The notes below the pieces were generated by a model. The model made no database searches. It saw only the letters and a program-made list of their open reading frames with translations, and was not told where the DNA came from. The translations under genes were made by a program, and so were the position numbers. A DNA stretch of 64,000 nucleotides, from NCBI GenBank assembly GCA_030430535.1, contig JAUIKY010000004.1, positions 62,001 through 126,000 of the forward strand, read 5' to 3'. The DNA comes from Bacteroidia bacterium. Lineage in GTDB: Bacteria > Bacteroidota > Bacteroidia > Flavobacteriales > Flavobacteriaceae. This document shows, one piece after another, positions 18,440 through 28,696 of this stretch (position 1 is the stretch's first letter; each line of letters starts with the position of its first letter).

Positions 18440-18548
18440 ACTGCCTTTAGCATTTTTAATTTATGCTAAACTTGTTTCAGTATCTTTTCAACTTTACCGA
18501 ACATTTCAGCACAAAAAGAGGTTGCAATCAGTCAAATCTTTCCTCTTG
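18440..18548 (-). ncRNA. SAM-II-like riboswitch upstream of metK
   Basis: Read on the minus strand. AAGAGG pairs with CCTCTT to make P1; between them is GATTTGACTGATTGCAA, closely matching the SAM-II loop GAUUUAACCGUAUUGCAA. Downstream AAAAATGCTAAAGG (ending at 18443) matches the conserved AAAU..GCUAAA..GG pseudoknot strand. Unlike the roughly 50-nucleotide canonical aptamer, about 50 extra nucleotides sit between P1 and the pseudoknot strand. They include TTTAGC, which can pair with GCTAAA and so compete with the pseudoknot. About 55 bases follow before the metK start. Match judged by eye; no covariance search was run. Confidence 0.7.
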
Positions 18549-18561
18549 TTTTTTGATGGCG

Positions 18562-18569
18562 CAAAAGTA
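18562..18569 (-). promoter_or_regulatory. -7 promoter element for metK
   Basis: On the minus strand TACTTTTG fits the TAnnTTTG -7 box. Transcription would start about seven bases later, just before P1 of the riboswitch, as expected. The -33 element is degenerate. Confidence 0.45.
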
Positions 18570-18688
18570 TAAAAATTAAGTAAAACGGTAGTTAAAAATT
18601 TTCTTAAATGGTGAAGCGATATTTGTTTTGAGTGGATTTGTCTGTAGTGAATTATAAAAATTCCTAAAATCGGTACTTAACCCAAAGT

Positions 18689-18786
18689 TGTCACACTGAG
18701 CGGAGTCGAAGTGTTGTTTCAGGCTTTAATCATAAAATGAAGGTTTATTAGCAACATGGGATGCTGAATCGAGTTCAGCATGACGA
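18689..18786. repeat. Dispersed intergenic repeat modules
   Basis: TGTCACACTGAGCGGAGTCG continuing to AAGTGTTGTTT (18689-18719) is the reverse complement of the module at 7860-7890. GATGCTGAATCGAGTTCAGC plus ATGACG (18759-18785) is the reverse complement of the module at 25009-25034 and forms a GCTGAA/TTCAGC hairpin. Confidence 0.65.
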
Positions 18787-18845
18787 AAACGACGTGTTAT
18801 GAAGAAAAGTAAACATTCAATTTTAAGGATTTCTTTTCAAAAAAA

Positions 18846-18876
18846 TTGGCTGTTACATTTTATTTGTAAATATTTG
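18846..18876 (+). promoter_or_regulatory. Predicted promoter of the ilv operon
   Basis: TTG (18846-18848), 20 bases, then AATATTTG (18869-18876), a 7-of-8 match to TAnnTTTG. The same AATATTTG box serves the metY leader. Transcription would begin about 18882-18884, only a few bases before the leader-peptide ATG at 18886, so that peptide may be made from an almost leaderless start. Confidence 0.5.
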
Positions 18877-18885
18877 CAATTCAAA

Positions 18886-18951
18886 ATGGAAAACAACGTT
18901 TTAAATATGGTCATTTCTACCGTCGGTGTCATTATTGGGCATCGAAAGTAG
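18886..18951 (+). CDS. ilv operon leader peptide (attenuation sensor)
   Basis: 21 codons, too short for usual gene calling. The peptide contains VLNMVISTVGVII: eight of 21 residues are Val, Ile or Leu, with GTC-GGT-GTC-ATT-ATT clustered just before the stop (TAG 18949-18951). It lies upstream of a terminator hairpin and of ilvD, and the stop codon abuts an antiterminator sequence. Inferred role: ribosomes starved for Val/Ile charging stall on the cluster and let the operon be transcribed. Confidence 0.85.
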   Translation: MENNVLNMVISTVGVIIGHRK

Positions 18952-19010
18952 GGGTGGTTTAGTTGAACGAAAATATAAATTTAAGCCTTCCCGTATGTGA
19001 GGGCTTTTTT
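18951..19010 (+). terminator. ilv attenuator: terminator with competing antiterminator
   Basis: The terminator (18983-19010) is AAGCCTTC / GAGGGCTT, one G-T wobble, loop CCGTATGT, followed by TTTTTT. GGGGTGGTTT (18951-18960), overlapping the leader-peptide stop, can pair with AAGCCTTCCC (18983-18992) in nine of ten positions, two of them wobble, and would then block the terminator. A ribosome at the stop codon would cover this segment and permit termination; one stalled on the Val/Ile codons would leave it free. No protein gene is seen in the remaining 247 bases before ilvD. Confidence 0.82.
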
Positions 19011-19257
19011 AATGCAATTTTTTTTCATTTTGGGCATCATAAAAATATTGACTTAATTTATTGAAAAACAGTTGTTTGTGTTTGTTTTTTGGGTTGTGGA
19101 TTTAACCCGTGAACACAATACGGAGATATGATAAAGCAGCAATAAATTAATTTCGAAAACTGTTTAAGTGGGTTTTGAGGAAAATCTCGTAAAAACCTTA
19201 AAAAGATTAAGATTTTACACTAAAAGAAGATAAAAATAAGAATTATCCATAATAAAA

Positions 19258-20943
19258 ATGAAGGAACTTAATAAATATAGTAGAAGGTTAACTCAGGATG
19301 AATCGCAGCCGGCTTCACAGGCCATGTTGTATGCCGTTGGTTTAACGGACGACGATATGAACAAAGCCCAAGTGGGTATTGCCAGTACAGGTTACGATGG
19401 CAACCCATGTAACATGCATTTAAATGCGCTTAAAGATGAGGTGAAGATAGAGTGCAAAATAGCCAATTTGGTTGGTTTGGGCTTTAACACCATTGGGGTG
19501 AGTGACGGTATTTCTATGGGTACTTCTGGTATGAACTATTCCTTGGCGTCGCGCGATATCATTGCCGATTCTATTGAAACCGTAATGAATGCACAAAGCT
19601 ACGATGCGTTGATTTCTATTGTAGGTTGCGATAAAAATATGCCTGGAGCCGTTATTGCTATGTTGCGTTTAAATCGTCCTTCGATTATGATGTATGGCGG
19701 AACGATTGCTTCTGGAAATTATAATGGAAAAAAATTGAACATTGTTTCGGCTTTTGAAGCCTTGGGGCAAAAAGTAGCGGGTGAGATTGATGAAGACGAA
19801 TACCGCGAAATTATAAAAAGAGCCATCCCTGGAGCGGGCGCTTGTGGTGGTATGTACACGGCCAATACCATGGCGTCGGCTATAGAGTGTATGGGCTTTG
19901 CTTTGCCTTACAACTCTTCTATTCCAGCGGAAAATCCTAATAAATTATCGGAGGCAGAGCGTCATGCCATTGCCATTAAAAAACTGTTGGAATTGGACTT
20001 AAAACCTTTGGATATCATTTCAAAAAAATCCATTGAAAACGCCATCGCTTTAGTAAATGCTTTAGGAGGGTCAACCAACGCGGTATTGCACTTTTTGGCC
20101 ATTGCCCATGCTGCCGATATCGAATTTACTTTAGAGGATTTTCAACGTGTAAGCGACAGAACACCGCTTATTGCCGATTTAAAACCTAGCGGAAAATATT
20201 TAATGGAAGATGTTCACGGTATTGGAGGAACACCAGCCGTAATGAAATATCTTTTGGATAATGGCTATTTACACGGCGATTGTATGACGGTTACCGGAAA
20301 AACCTTGGCGGAAAACCTTGAGGATGTTGAGCCTTTAGAGTTTGAAGAAGATAGCCAAGATGTGATTTACCCAACCGATAAAGCGTTAAAATCTTCAGGG
20401 AACCTTCAAATTCTGTACGGTAACTTGGCCAGCGAAGGTGCTGTAGCAAAAATTTCCGGAAAAGAAGGCTTGGTGTTTGAAGGTAAAGCTGTGGTTTACG
20501 ATGGTGAACAAGCAGCGAATACAGGAATTTCGAATGGTGAAGTTTCAAAGGGTGATGTGGTCGTCATCCGGTACGTCGGTCCTAAAGGTGGTCCCGGTAT
20601 GCCAGAAATGTTAAAGCCAACCTCGTTGATTATGGGAGCTGGCTTAGGTAAATCAGTGGCTTTGATAACCGACGGTCGATTCTCTGGAGGTACGCACGGA
20701 TTTGTGGTGGGGCACATCACGCCCGAAGCGCAAACCGGTGGGGCTATTGGCTTGGTGAAAACTGGTGATAAAATTAGAATCAGTGCTGAAGACAATTCCA
20801 TTAACGTGTTGATTTCAGATGAAGAAATGGCCAAAAGAAAAGCCGAATGGAAAGCGCCAGAGCTTAAACATAAAAAAGGAATTTTATACAAATATGCTAA
20901 ATCGGTAGCATCAGCATCAAAAGGATGCGTTACCGATGCATAA
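19258..20943 (+). CDS. ilvD: Dihydroxy-acid dehydratase
   Basis: 561 residues. Dehydrates dihydroxyvalerate and dihydroxymethylvalerate, the third step of Val/Ile synthesis, using an Fe-S cluster. The cluster cysteines are visible: NPCNMH (Cys51), VGCDKNMPG (Cys124) and [12 protein letters not shown] (Cys196). The C-terminal [11 protein letters not shown] and [17 protein letters not shown] motifs are the family signatures. First structural gene after the ilv attenuator; ilvB follows in 53 bases containing a small TTTCCGC/GCGGAAA hairpin of the dispersed-repeat type. Confidence 0.97.
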   Translation: MKELNKYSRRLTQDESQPASQAMLYAVGLTDDDMNKAQVGIASTGYDGNPCNMHLNALKDEVKIECKIANLVGLGFNTIGVSDGISMGTSGMNYSLASRDIIADSIETVMNAQSYDALISIVGCDKNMPGAVIAMLRLNRPSIMMYGGTIASGNYNGKKLNIVSAFEALGQKVAGEIDEDEYREIIKRAIPGAGACGGMYTANTMASAIECMGFALPYNSSIPAENPNKLSEAERHAIAIKKLLELDLKPLDIISKKSIENAIALVNALGGSTNAVLHFLAIAHAADIEFTLEDFQRVSDRTPLIADLKPSGKYLMEDVHGIGGTPAVMKYLLDNGYLHGDCMTVTGKTLAENLEDVEPLEFEEDSQDVIYPTDKALKSSGNLQILYGNLASEGAVAKISGKEGLVFEGKAVVYDGEQAANTGISNGEVSKGDVVVIRYVGPKGGPGMPEMLKPTSLIMGAGLGKSVALITDGRFSGGTHGFVVGHITPEAQTGGAIGLVKTGDKIRISAEDNSINVLISDEEMAKRKAEWKAPELKHKKGILYKYAKSVASASKGCVTDA

Positions 20944-20996
20944 AATATTGATTTTTTTCATTTCCGCGGAAGCGGAAATCCCAATAAAGTGTGATT

Positions 20997-22730
20997 ATGA
21001 AAACACAAACCGCAGAAAAAACGAAAGAAGTGGCAAATAAAGTAGAACGTATTACAGGCGCCGAAGCCGTTATAAAAAGCTTAATAGCAGAAGGTGTGGA
21101 TATTCTTTACGGATACCCAGGAGGGGCAATCATGCCTGTTTACGATGAGTTATATAAATTTCAAGATCAAATCCATCACGTGTTAACGCGCCACGAGCAA
21201 GGTGCGGCACATGCTGCACAAGGTTATGCGCGTATCTCTGGAAAAGTAGGGGTAGCCATGGCAACATCGGGGCCCGGGGCAACCAACTTAATCACCGGAA
21301 TTGCCGATGCACAAATCGACTCGACGCCGTTGGTGTGCATTACGGGTCAGGTAGCTTCTCATTTATTGGGAAGTGATGCGTTTCAGGAAACCGATATAGT
21401 GGGGATTTCCACGCCAGTAACCAAATGGAATTGCCAAGTAACCAATGCAGCCGATATTCCAGCGGCATTGGCAAAGGCCTTTTATATCGCTAAAAGCGGA
21501 AGACCAGGCCCGGTATTGGTGGATATCACCAAGAATGCCCAGGTCACCGAATTGGATTTTAAATACGAAAAATGTACTGGAGTACGTAGTTATAAACCCG
21601 TTCCAAAAACCGATCCAGAGGCTGTAAAAGCTGCGGCAGAATTGATTAACAACGCCAAAAAGCCCATGATTGTTTGGGGGCAGGGCGTTATTTTAGGTGA
21701 AGCTGAGGCCGAACTGAAAGCGGTTATAGAAAAATCTGGAGTGCCAGCCGCATGGACCATATTAGGAGCGTCGGCATTGCCAACCTCGCATCCGTTAAAT
21801 GTGGGCATGGTGGGTATGCACGGTAACTATGCGCCTAACAAATTAACCAACGAATGCGACGTGCTTATTGCTATCGGTATGCGTTTTGACGACCGTGTAA
21901 CGGGGAATTTGGCAACCTATGCGAAGCAGGCCAAAGTAATTCATTTTGATATTGACCCCGCCGAAATCGATAAAAACGTAAAAACCGATGTGGCCGTTTT
22001 AGGAAATTCGAAAGAGAGTTTGGCGATGTTGGTTGACGCTTTAAAGGAAAACAGTCACGAGGCGTGGTTGCAGGAATTTAAAGACCTATACAAAATTGAG
22101 TTTGAAAAAGTAATTAAAAATGATTTGGAGCCAACCAAGGAAGGCTTGACTATGGGTGAAGTGCTTAAGCAAATCAACATGGAGAGTAAGGGGCAGGCCG
22201 CCATTGTTTCCGATGTGGGGCAGCACCAAATGATTGCTTGTCGTTATGCCGATTTCAACGTCACCAAAAGTAATATCACTTCTGGTGGTTTGGGTACTAT
22301 GGGCTTTGCGCTTCCCGCGGCTATTGGAGCTAAAATGGCGGCACCAGAACGTGAGGTTGTAGCCATAATAGGCGACGGAGGTTACCAGATGAACATTCAG
22401 GAATTGGGCACCATTTTCCAAACCAAAGCCGCTGTTAAGATTGTAGTGCTTAACAACGAATTTTTAGGAATGGTACGCCAATGGCAGCAGTTGTTTTTCG
22501 ATAAGCGTTACGCTTCCACCGAAATGACCAATCCTAATTTTGTGGCGATTGCCGAAGGGTATTACATCAAGGCCAAGCGTGTAACCAAGCGCGAGGAATT
22601 GGCCGATGCCGTTAAGGAGATGATGGCTTCAAAAGAGTCGTACTTCCTTGAGGTTTGTGTGGAGAAGGAAGATAACGTATTCCCAATGATACCTACAGGG
22701 GCATCAGTTTCAGATGTAAGATTAAGCTAA
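20997..22730 (+). CDS. ilvB: Acetolactate synthase, large (catalytic) subunit
   Basis: 577 residues from ATG 20997 (a GTG two codons earlier is possible). Condenses two pyruvates, or pyruvate and 2-oxobutyrate, with thiamine diphosphate and FAD. Landmarks: GYPGGAIMPVYD, the catalytic-glutamate motif TRHEQGAAHAAQGYA (Glu67), TSGPGATNL, and the cofactor-binding GDGGYQMNIQELGT ... LNNEFLGMVRQWQ near the C-terminus. Followed by ilvN for feedback control. Position in ilvDBNC is standard for the group. Confidence 0.96.
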   Translation: MKTQTAEKTKEVANKVERITGAEAVIKSLIAEGVDILYGYPGGAIMPVYDELYKFQDQIHHVLTRHEQGAAHAAQGYARISGKVGVAMATSGPGATNLITGIADAQIDSTPLVCITGQVASHLLGSDAFQETDIVGISTPVTKWNCQVTNAADIPAALAKAFYIAKSGRPGPVLVDITKNAQVTELDFKYEKCTGVRSYKPVPKTDPEAVKAAAELINNAKKPMIVWGQGVILGEAEAELKAVIEKSGVPAAWTILGASALPTSHPLNVGMVGMHGNYAPNKLTNECDVLIAIGMRFDDRVTGNLATYAKQAKVIHFDIDPAEIDKNVKTDVAVLGNSKESLAMLVDALKENSHEAWLQEFKDLYKIEFEKVIKNDLEPTKEGLTMGEVLKQINMESKGQAAIVSDVGQHQMIACRYADFNVTKSNITSGGLGTMGFALPAAIGAKMAAPEREVVAIIGDGGYQMNIQELGTIFQTKAAVKIVVLNNEFLGMVRQWQQLFFDKRYASTEMTNPNFVAIAEGYYIKAKRVTKREELADAVKEMMASKESYFLEVCVEKEDNVFPMIPTGASVSDVRLS

Positions 22731-22846
22731 TTGGAAAATAACAATATAGATAAAAGCATATAGAAACTAGAGATGGTGCAAGGGTTTTAAAATTAGATTT
22801 AAACGTCTTTTCTCTTTCATCTTTTCTCTTTCATCTTTTTTAAAAA

Positions 22847-23380
22847 ATGAACGAAGACATAAAAACATTCACTATATCGATTTATACCGAAAACAATATT
22901 GGTTTGTTAAACCGTATTTCGGCTATATTTCAAAGGAGGCATATCAACATTGAAAGCTTGACCACATCGCAGTCTGAAATTGATGGCGTAAACCGTTTCG
23001 TTATTGTGGTGAACATCACCGAGACCAATGCGAAAAAAATCGTTAAGCAAATTGAAAAGCAGGTAGAAACGATTAGAGCCTATTATCATACTGATGAAGA
23101 AACGATTTTTACCGAGTCTTGTATGTTCAAAATCAAGTCGAGCTTGTTGTTTGACGAACCTCAAATTCAAAATATAATTAAGGAAAGCGATACCAGAATA
23201 GTTACTGTAAACCGTGAGTTTTTTGTGCTTGAAAAATCGGGCAGACGCCACGAAATCGAGGCTTTGCGTCGCGATTTAAACGTATTCGGTATCATGCAAT
23301 TTGTGCGCTCGGGCCGAATTGCGGTAACCAAAGATGAAATGAAAGTAACCGAATTGCTTAAGGCATTCAATAACCAATAA
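22847..23380 (+). CDS. ilvN: Acetolactate synthase, small (regulatory) subunit
   Basis: 177 residues. The N-terminal 80 residues are an ACT domain ([32 protein letters not shown]), which in this family binds valine and activates and feedback-inhibits the large subunit; the C-terminal part is the usual ALS_ss_C-like region. The 116-base gap after ilvB contains short TCTTTTCTCTTTCA repeats and no gene. ilvC follows in 25 bases. Confidence 0.95.
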   Translation: MNEDIKTFTISIYTENNIGLLNRISAIFQRRHINIESLTTSQSEIDGVNRFVIVVNITETNAKKIVKQIEKQVETIRAYYHTDEETIFTESCMFKIKSSLLFDEPQIQNIIKESDTRIVTVNREFFVLEKSGRRHEIEALRRDLNVFGIMQFVRSGRIAVTKDEMKVTELLKAFNNQ

Positions 23381-23405
23381 TAGAATAATAACAATTAAAA
23401 TTAAA

Positions 23406-24881
23406 ATGGGAAATTATTTTAACACACTGTCGTTAAGAGACAAACTAAATCAATTATCGAAGTGTAGATTCATGGATACTTCTGAGTTTTCAGATGGAGT
23501 AAATGCATTAAAAGGAAAGAAAATCGTTATAGTAGGATGCGGTGCCCAAGGGTTAAACCAAGGGTTGAACATGAGGGATTCTGGATTGGATATTTCTTAT
23601 GCATTGCGCGATGCCGCTATTTCAGAGAAGCGTGCTTCTTATGTTAATGCTACCGAAAACGGATTTACTGTTGGTACTTACCAAGAATTGATTCCAACGG
23701 CCGATTTAGTGCTTAACCTTACGCCAGACAAGCAGCACACCAACGTGGTAAACGCTGTAATGCCTTTGATGAAAAAAGGGGCTACTTTGGCTTATTCCCA
23801 TGGGTTTAATATTGTTGAGGAAGGAATGCAAATTCGTGAAGACCTTACCGTAATCATGGTGGCGCCTAAGTCGCCAGGTTCTGAGGTTCGCGAAGAATAT
23901 AAAAGAGGTTTTGGTGTGCCAACTTTAATCGCGGTACACGAAGAAAATGACCCAGAAGGAAAAGGTTGGGCGCAAGCCAAAGCGTATGCCGTAGCTACTG
24001 GAGGCGATAGAGCAGGTGTATTGGCATCGTCTTTTATTGCTGAAGTGAAGTCCGATTTAATGGGTGAGCAAACCATTCTTTGTGGATTGTTACAAACCGG
24101 TTCTATCCTTTGTTTCGACAAAATGGTTGAAAAAGGAATCGAGCCTGGTTACGCTTCAAAATTAATCCAATACGGATGGGAAACCATTACTGAAGGATTG
24201 AAATATGGTGGTGTAACCAACATGATGGACCGTTTGAGTAACCCAGCAAAAATAAAAGCTTTTGAATTAGCTGAAGAATTGAAGGATATTATGCGCCCAT
24301 TGTTTCAAAAGCACATGGACGATATTATTGAAGGGGAGTTTTCTAAAGGCATGATGGAAGATTGGGCTAACGACGATAAGAAATTATTGGATTGGAGAGC
24401 TGCAACCGGAGAAACTGCTTTTGAAAAAACGCCTGCTGGAGATGTAGAAATTACAGAACAAGAGTACTACGATAACGGTGTGTTGATGGTAGCTTTTGTA
24501 AAAGCGGGTGTAGAATTAGCTTTTGAAGCTATGGTAGATTCTGGAATTATCGATGCATCGGCTTACTACGAGTCATTGCACGAAACACCACTTATCGCCA
24601 ACACGATTGCTAGAAAGAAATTGTTCGAAATGAACCGTGTGATTTCTGATACAGCTGAGTACGGATGTTACTTGTTCGATCATGCTTGTAAGCCTTTGTT
24701 GGCCGATTTTATGAAGAAAATCGATACCGACGTAATTGGTAAAGCATACGCTAAAGACAACGGAAAAGGCGTTGATAACGCTAAGTTGATTGCAGTGAAT
24801 AAAGCTTTGAGAAATCACCCTGTTGAAAAAGTAGGTGAGTTCCTTAGAGCGTCAATGACCGCTATGAAACCAATAGTTTAA
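23406..24881 (+). CDS. ilvC: Ketol-acid reductoisomerase, class II (long form)
   Basis: 491 residues. Isomerises and reduces acetolactate/acetohydroxybutyrate with NADPH and Mg2+. The nucleotide-binding motif [15 protein letters not shown] is at about 41-55. The length, about 150 residues over class I enzymes, reflects the duplicated C-terminal knotted domain of the class II (E. coli-like) form. Last gene before a strong terminator, so ilvDBNC is one unit and ilvA is outside it. Confidence 0.96.
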   Translation: MGNYFNTLSLRDKLNQLSKCRFMDTSEFSDGVNALKGKKIVIVGCGAQGLNQGLNMRDSGLDISYALRDAAISEKRASYVNATENGFTVGTYQELIPTADLVLNLTPDKQHTNVVNAVMPLMKKGATLAYSHGFNIVEEGMQIREDLTVIMVAPKSPGSEVREEYKRGFGVPTLIAVHEENDPEGKGWAQAKAYAVATGGDRAGVLASSFIAEVKSDLMGEQTILCGLLQTGSILCFDKMVEKGIEPGYASKLIQYGWETITEGLKYGGVTNMMDRLSNPAKIKAFELAEELKDIMRPLFQKHMDDIIEGEFSKGMMEDWANDDKKLLDWRAATGETAFEKTPAGDVEITEQEYYDNGVLMVAFVKAGVELAFEAMVDSGIIDASAYYESLHETPLIANTIARKKLFEMNRVISDTAEYGCYLFDHACKPLLADFMKKIDTDVIGKAYAKDNGKGVDNAKLIAVNKALRNHPVEKVGEFLRASMTAMKPIV

Positions 24882-24920
24882 ACCATTAAAAAAGACTAAA
24901 CTAAACTAAATTTTGATGGT

Positions 24921-24958
24921 AAAACCTGTTGGATTTGTAAAGTCCAACAGGTTTTTTT
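24921..24958 (+). terminator. Terminator at the end of ilvDBNC
   Basis: AAACCTGTTGGA pairs perfectly with TCCAACAGGTTT around TTTGTAAAG, followed by TTTTT. It ends the operon 40 bases after ilvC. Confidence 0.9.
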
Positions 24959-25008
24959 ATGACTAATAAATATTAATTATCCTATTTTAGTCATGATACT
25001 TTGCTATC

Positions 25009-25034
25009 GTCATGCTGAACTCGATTCAGCATCG
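25009..25034. repeat. Dispersed hairpin repeat before ilvA
   Basis: CGTCATGCTGAACTCGATTC plus AGCATC forms a GCTGAA/TTCAGC hairpin and is the inverted copy of 18759-18785. It lies in the 258-base gap between ilvC and ilvA, where no gene is seen. Confidence 0.65.
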
Positions 25035-25139
25035 CATGATGTTTGTAAATCAGTGTTTTATGATGCGGCCCTTAAACAATTTTAGGGTGTCGAGCAATTT
25101 TCTGGTTGATAACGGACATTCATAAAAAAATCAAAAGCT

Positions 25140-26399
25140 ATGAAAAGCCAAGTCTATTTCCCAAAATTGGAAGACATAAAAAAAGCAGCCGAAACCATTA
25201 AAAACGTTTCGGAAGTAACTCCGTTAAGTAAAGGTTTGAGGTATTCAAAACGGTTTGGTGCAGAAATTTATTTTAAGCGCGAAGACCTTCAGCAAGTACG
25301 TTCGTATAAAATTCGTGGGGCGTACAATAAAATTAGTTCCTTGACTAAGGAGGAAGCCGAAAATGGCGTAGTGTGTGCCAGTGCGGGAAACCATGCCCAA
25401 GGGGTGGCTTTGTCCTGTAAATTATTAAAAATAAAAGGATCAATTTTTATGCCGGCACCAACGCCCAACCAAAAGGTGGAACAGGTAAAGATGTTTGGTG
25501 AAGATTTTATCGAGATTAAATTGGTGGGCGATACTTTTGATGATGCTAGTGAGGCTGCCATGAAGGAATGCAAAGAGCAGGGTAAAACCTTTATTCACCC
25601 TTTTGATGACCAAAAAGTGATTGAAGGGCAGGGAACGATAGGTTTGGAAATTATTGAGCAAACCCAATTGCCGATTGATTATATGTTTGTGGCTATTGGT
25701 GGTGGCGGGCTGGCATCGGGATTGTCAACCGTATTTAAGGAATTGTCGCCCAACACAAAAATTATTGGCGTGGAGCCTGAAGGCGCACCATCGATGAAAA
25801 CCTCCATTGAAAATAATAAAAACACCGAACTCGAACATATTGAAAAGTTTGTGGACGGCGCTGCGGTAAAACGAGTGGGCGATTTAAACTTTGCAATCTG
25901 TAAACAGAATCTCGACGACGTGATTACCGTTCCCGAAGGCAAGGTTTGCGAAACCATTTTGGAACTTTATAATAAAGATGCCATTGTGGTAGAGCCTGCT
26001 GGCGCACTAAGCACGTCCGCTTTAGATTTTTATGCAGACAAAATAAAAGGCAAAAATGTAGTCTGCGTCATTAGCGGAAGTAATAACGACATTACCCGAA
26101 CCGCAGAAATAAAGGAACGGGCCTTGCTTTATGCCAATTTAAAGCACTATTTTATTGTGAATTTCCCCCAACGTGCCGGAGCATTGAAGGAGTTTGTGGT
26201 TGAAATTTTAGGGGAAAATGATGATATTACTTATTTTCAATATGCCAAAAAAACCAATCGGGAAAATGGTTCAGCCGTGGTGGGTGTGCAATTAAAATCG
26301 GCCAACGATTTAGAGCCACTCATTGCTAAAATGAAAAAACGAAATTTTTACGGCGATTATTTAAACAACAAACCAGATTTGTTTCAGTTTTTAGTGTAG
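25140..26399 (+). CDS. ilvA: Threonine ammonia-lyase (threonine deaminase)
   Basis: 419 residues. Converts threonine to 2-oxobutyrate, the entry step to isoleucine. The PLP lysine is in VRSYKIRGAYNKI (Lys57); CASAGNHAQGVA and the phosphate-binding GGGGLASG follow. The C-terminal ~85 residues (HYFIVNFPQRAGALKEFVVEIL...) are one ACT-like regulatory domain, against two in the 514-residue E. coli enzyme, so feedback control may differ. It has its own leader after the ilvC terminator. Confidence 0.94.
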   Translation: MKSQVYFPKLEDIKKAAETIKNVSEVTPLSKGLRYSKRFGAEIYFKREDLQQVRSYKIRGAYNKISSLTKEEAENGVVCASAGNHAQGVALSCKLLKIKGSIFMPAPTPNQKVEQVKMFGEDFIEIKLVGDTFDDASEAAMKECKEQGKTFIHPFDDQKVIEGQGTIGLEIIEQTQLPIDYMFVAIGGGGLASGLSTVFKELSPNTKIIGVEPEGAPSMKTSIENNKNTELEHIEKFVDGAAVKRVGDLNFAICKQNLDDVITVPEGKVCETILELYNKDAIVVEPAGALSTSALDFYADKIKGKNVVCVISGSNNDITRTAEIKERALLYANLKHYFIVNFPQRAGALKEFVVEILGENDDITYFQYAKKTNRENGSAVVGVQLKSANDLEPLIAKMKKRNFYGDYLNNKPDLFQFLV

Positions 26400-26572
26400 T
26401 TTTTAAATGAATCGATTTGTTTCAATCGTTTTCGTTCAGATACTGGTAATTCTGAATTTTTCAAACATAAAGTCTGAGTAATTTTTCTTTACTTTGGTAA
26501 GGTCAATAAAAGTATTCCAAACATTCTAATGAATACTGCCTTGGCAATGGCTACTAACAAAAAGCAAACACA

Positions 26573-28165
26573 ATGAGCAATACATTCCACGACATTCCGG
26601 AAGCATTTAAAATAGATTCCATTTATCATCAAAACACCTATTTATCTGGTGGCGAACTAAAACACTGGGAAGGCGATACGGCCGAGGTGTATTCTACCAT
26701 TTCATCAACGGAAAAGTATCGTCCAACCTTGTTGGGAACGGTGCCGCAGTTGGGCGAAGAAGAAGCAATGGATGCGCTGAATTCCGCAGTATCTGCTTAC
26801 GATAATGGAAAAGGCTTGTGGCCAACCATGAAGGTGGTAGACCGCATTGCTTGCATGGAGAAATTCGTTAAGCAAATGAAAACCAAGCGAGATGAAGTGG
26901 TGAAGTTCATCATGTGGGAAATTGGTAAAAACCTTCCAGATTCTGAAAAAGAATTTGATAGAACGGTCGATTATATTTACGATACCATTGAGGCTTATAA
27001 ACAAATAGATCGCGACTCGGCCAAGTTTGAAAAAAACTCTGGGGTTTATGCGCACATTCGTCGTGGGCCGCTTGGTGTGGTACTGTGTTTGGGGCCTTAC
27101 AACTACCCGCTTAACGAAACCTTTACTTTGCTCATTCCTGCTTTGATGATGGGCAATACCGTGATTTTTAAACCGGCAAAATTAGGGGTTTTGCTTATTT
27201 CGCCGTTGTTGGAGGCTTTTCAAAATAGTTTCCCAAAAGGCGTGGTAAACGTGATTTACGGCCGTGGAAGAGTGTTGGCAACACCTATAATGAAATCAGG
27301 AAAAATAGATGTTCTCGCTTTGATTGGTAACAGTAAGTCGGCCAATGCCTTGCAAGCGCAACATCCTAAAGGGAATAGACTTCGTATGGTTTTAGGGTTG
27401 GAAGCCAAAAACCCAGCAATAGTACTGCCCGATGCTGATTTAGATTTGGCGGTTGAAGAATGTATTACCGGAACGCTGTCTTTTAACGGGCAACGTTGTA
27501 CGGCCTTAAAAGTGGTGTATGTACACGAATCGGTGGTTGAAGAATTCAACAGGCGTTTTTCGTATAAAGTAGATCAATTAAAATTTGGAAATCCATGGGA
27601 ACCAGGCGTGAAACTAACACCGCTGCCAGAGGTTGAAAAACCAGCGTTTATTCAGGAGTTGATTGACGATGCATTGGCTAAAGGCGCAAAAATATTAAAT
27701 GACAAAGGCGGCAAGTTAACCGAGAATTTTATTTTTCCTGCAGTATTGTATCCGGTGAGCAAAGATATGCGCGTGTTTAAAGAGGAGCAATTTGGTCCGG
27801 TAATTCCGGTAGTGCCTTTTTCGGATATTGACGAGCCTTTAGACGATATGGCTGAATCGGATTACGGACAGCAAGTGAGTTTGTTCGGAAAGAACATCCA
27901 AACCCTATCGCCGCTAATCGATACTTTGGTGAATTTAGTTTGCCGCGTAAACCTGAACAGCTCGTGCCAACGTGGGCCAGATGTCTATCCGTTTACAGGA
28001 AGAAAAGATTCAGCCTTCGGAACACTTAGTGTACACGATGCGTTACGTTCGTTTTCAATCAGGACATTTGTGGCTTCAAAAGATAACCCATATAATAACG
28101 CTATCCTGCAAGAATTGCTTGAGAAAAAATCCTCTAATTTTATCAGTACCGATTATATTTTGTAA
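26573..28165 (+). CDS. gapN: NADP-dependent glyceraldehyde-3-phosphate dehydrogenase (non-phosphorylating), ALDH family
   Basis: 530 residues, aldehyde dehydrogenase superfamily. Oxidises glyceraldehyde-3-phosphate directly to 3-phosphoglycerate with NADPH production. Catalytic residues are visible: Glu277 in LGLEAKNP and Cys309 in [11 protein letters not shown]; the cofactor region [22 protein letters not shown] is typical. The C-terminal [28 protein letters not shown] segment (read in pieces) is characteristic of GapN-like enzymes. Assignment to GapN rather than another ALDH is by resemblance. The azurin gene follows 11 bases later, probably on the same transcript. Confidence 0.85.
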   Translation: MSNTFHDIPEAFKIDSIYHQNTYLSGGELKHWEGDTAEVYSTISSTEKYRPTLLGTVPQLGEEEAMDALNSAVSAYDNGKGLWPTMKVVDRIACMEKFVKQMKTKRDEVVKFIMWEIGKNLPDSEKEFDRTVDYIYDTIEAYKQIDRDSAKFEKNSGVYAHIRRGPLGVVLCLGPYNYPLNETFTLLIPALMMGNTVIFKPAKLGVLLISPLLEAFQNSFPKGVVNVIYGRGRVLATPIMKSGKIDVLALIGNSKSANALQAQHPKGNRLRMVLGLEAKNPAIVLPDADLDLAVEECITGTLSFNGQRCTALKVVYVHESVVEEFNRRFSYKVDQLKFGNPWEPGVKLTPLPEVEKPAFIQELIDDALAKGAKILNDKGGKLTENFIFPAVLYPVSKDMRVFKEEQFGPVIPVVPFSDIDEPLDDMAESDYGQQVSLFGKNIQTLSPLIDTLVNLVCRVNLNSSCQRGPDVYPFTGRKDSAFGTLSVHDALRSFSIRTFVASKDNPYNNAILQELLEKKSSNFISTDYIL

Positions 28166-28176
28166 TTAAAACCAAT

Positions 28177-28686
28177 ATGATGTTTGTTTCTAAATATGTT
28201 ACGCTTTTACTTTTGGCTGTATCCTTAGTGGCTTGCGGCAACAAAGACAAAGAGAAAAAAGAAAATTTTTCTTATGAAAAAACAACGGAAGCTCCAAAAG
28301 CAGTCACCGAAAACCCCAACGATGTGGTCATAACAGGTAATGATGCCATGCAGTTCAATAAAAACGAGATTAAGGTTGAGGCTGGTAAAAAAGTAAAAAT
28401 TACATTGAGGCACATTGGTAAAATGGACAAAAACGTGATGGGGCACAATTTTGTGTTGCTAAAACAAGGCGTTGATGTGATGGCTTTTGGAAATAAAGCA
28501 GCGGCATATAAGGATAACGAATTTATACCCGAAAATACCCAAGATGTTATTGCTCACACCAAGCTAATTGGTGGAGGAGAAACGGCCGTAATCGAGTTTG
28601 ATGCGCCTGAACCAGGGGTTTACGATTTTATCTGCAGTTTCCCTGGGCATTATGCGCTTATGAAAGGTAAATTTATTGTTGAATAA
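28177..28686 (+). CDS. Azurin-family cupredoxin lipoprotein
   Basis: 169 residues. Lipobox LVAC with Cys20 marks a lipoprotein. After a charged linker, the azurin fold starts near residue 45. All type 1 copper ligands are visible: His90 (MGHNFVLL), Cys153, His158 and Met162 in FICSFPGHYALMKG. It is a small periplasmic electron carrier; its partner is not identifiable. It ends only ten bases from the convergent DUF1080 gene. Confidence 0.93.
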   Translation: MMFVSKYVTLLLLAVSLVACGNKDKEKKENFSYEKTTEAPKAVTENPNDVVITGNDAMQFNKNEIKVEAGKKVKITLRHIGKMDKNVMGHNFVLLKQGVDVMAFGNKAAAYKDNEFIPENTQDVIAHTKLIGGGETAVIEFDAPEPGVYDFICSFPGHYALMKGKFIVE

Positions 28687-28696
28687 GAACGATAGA

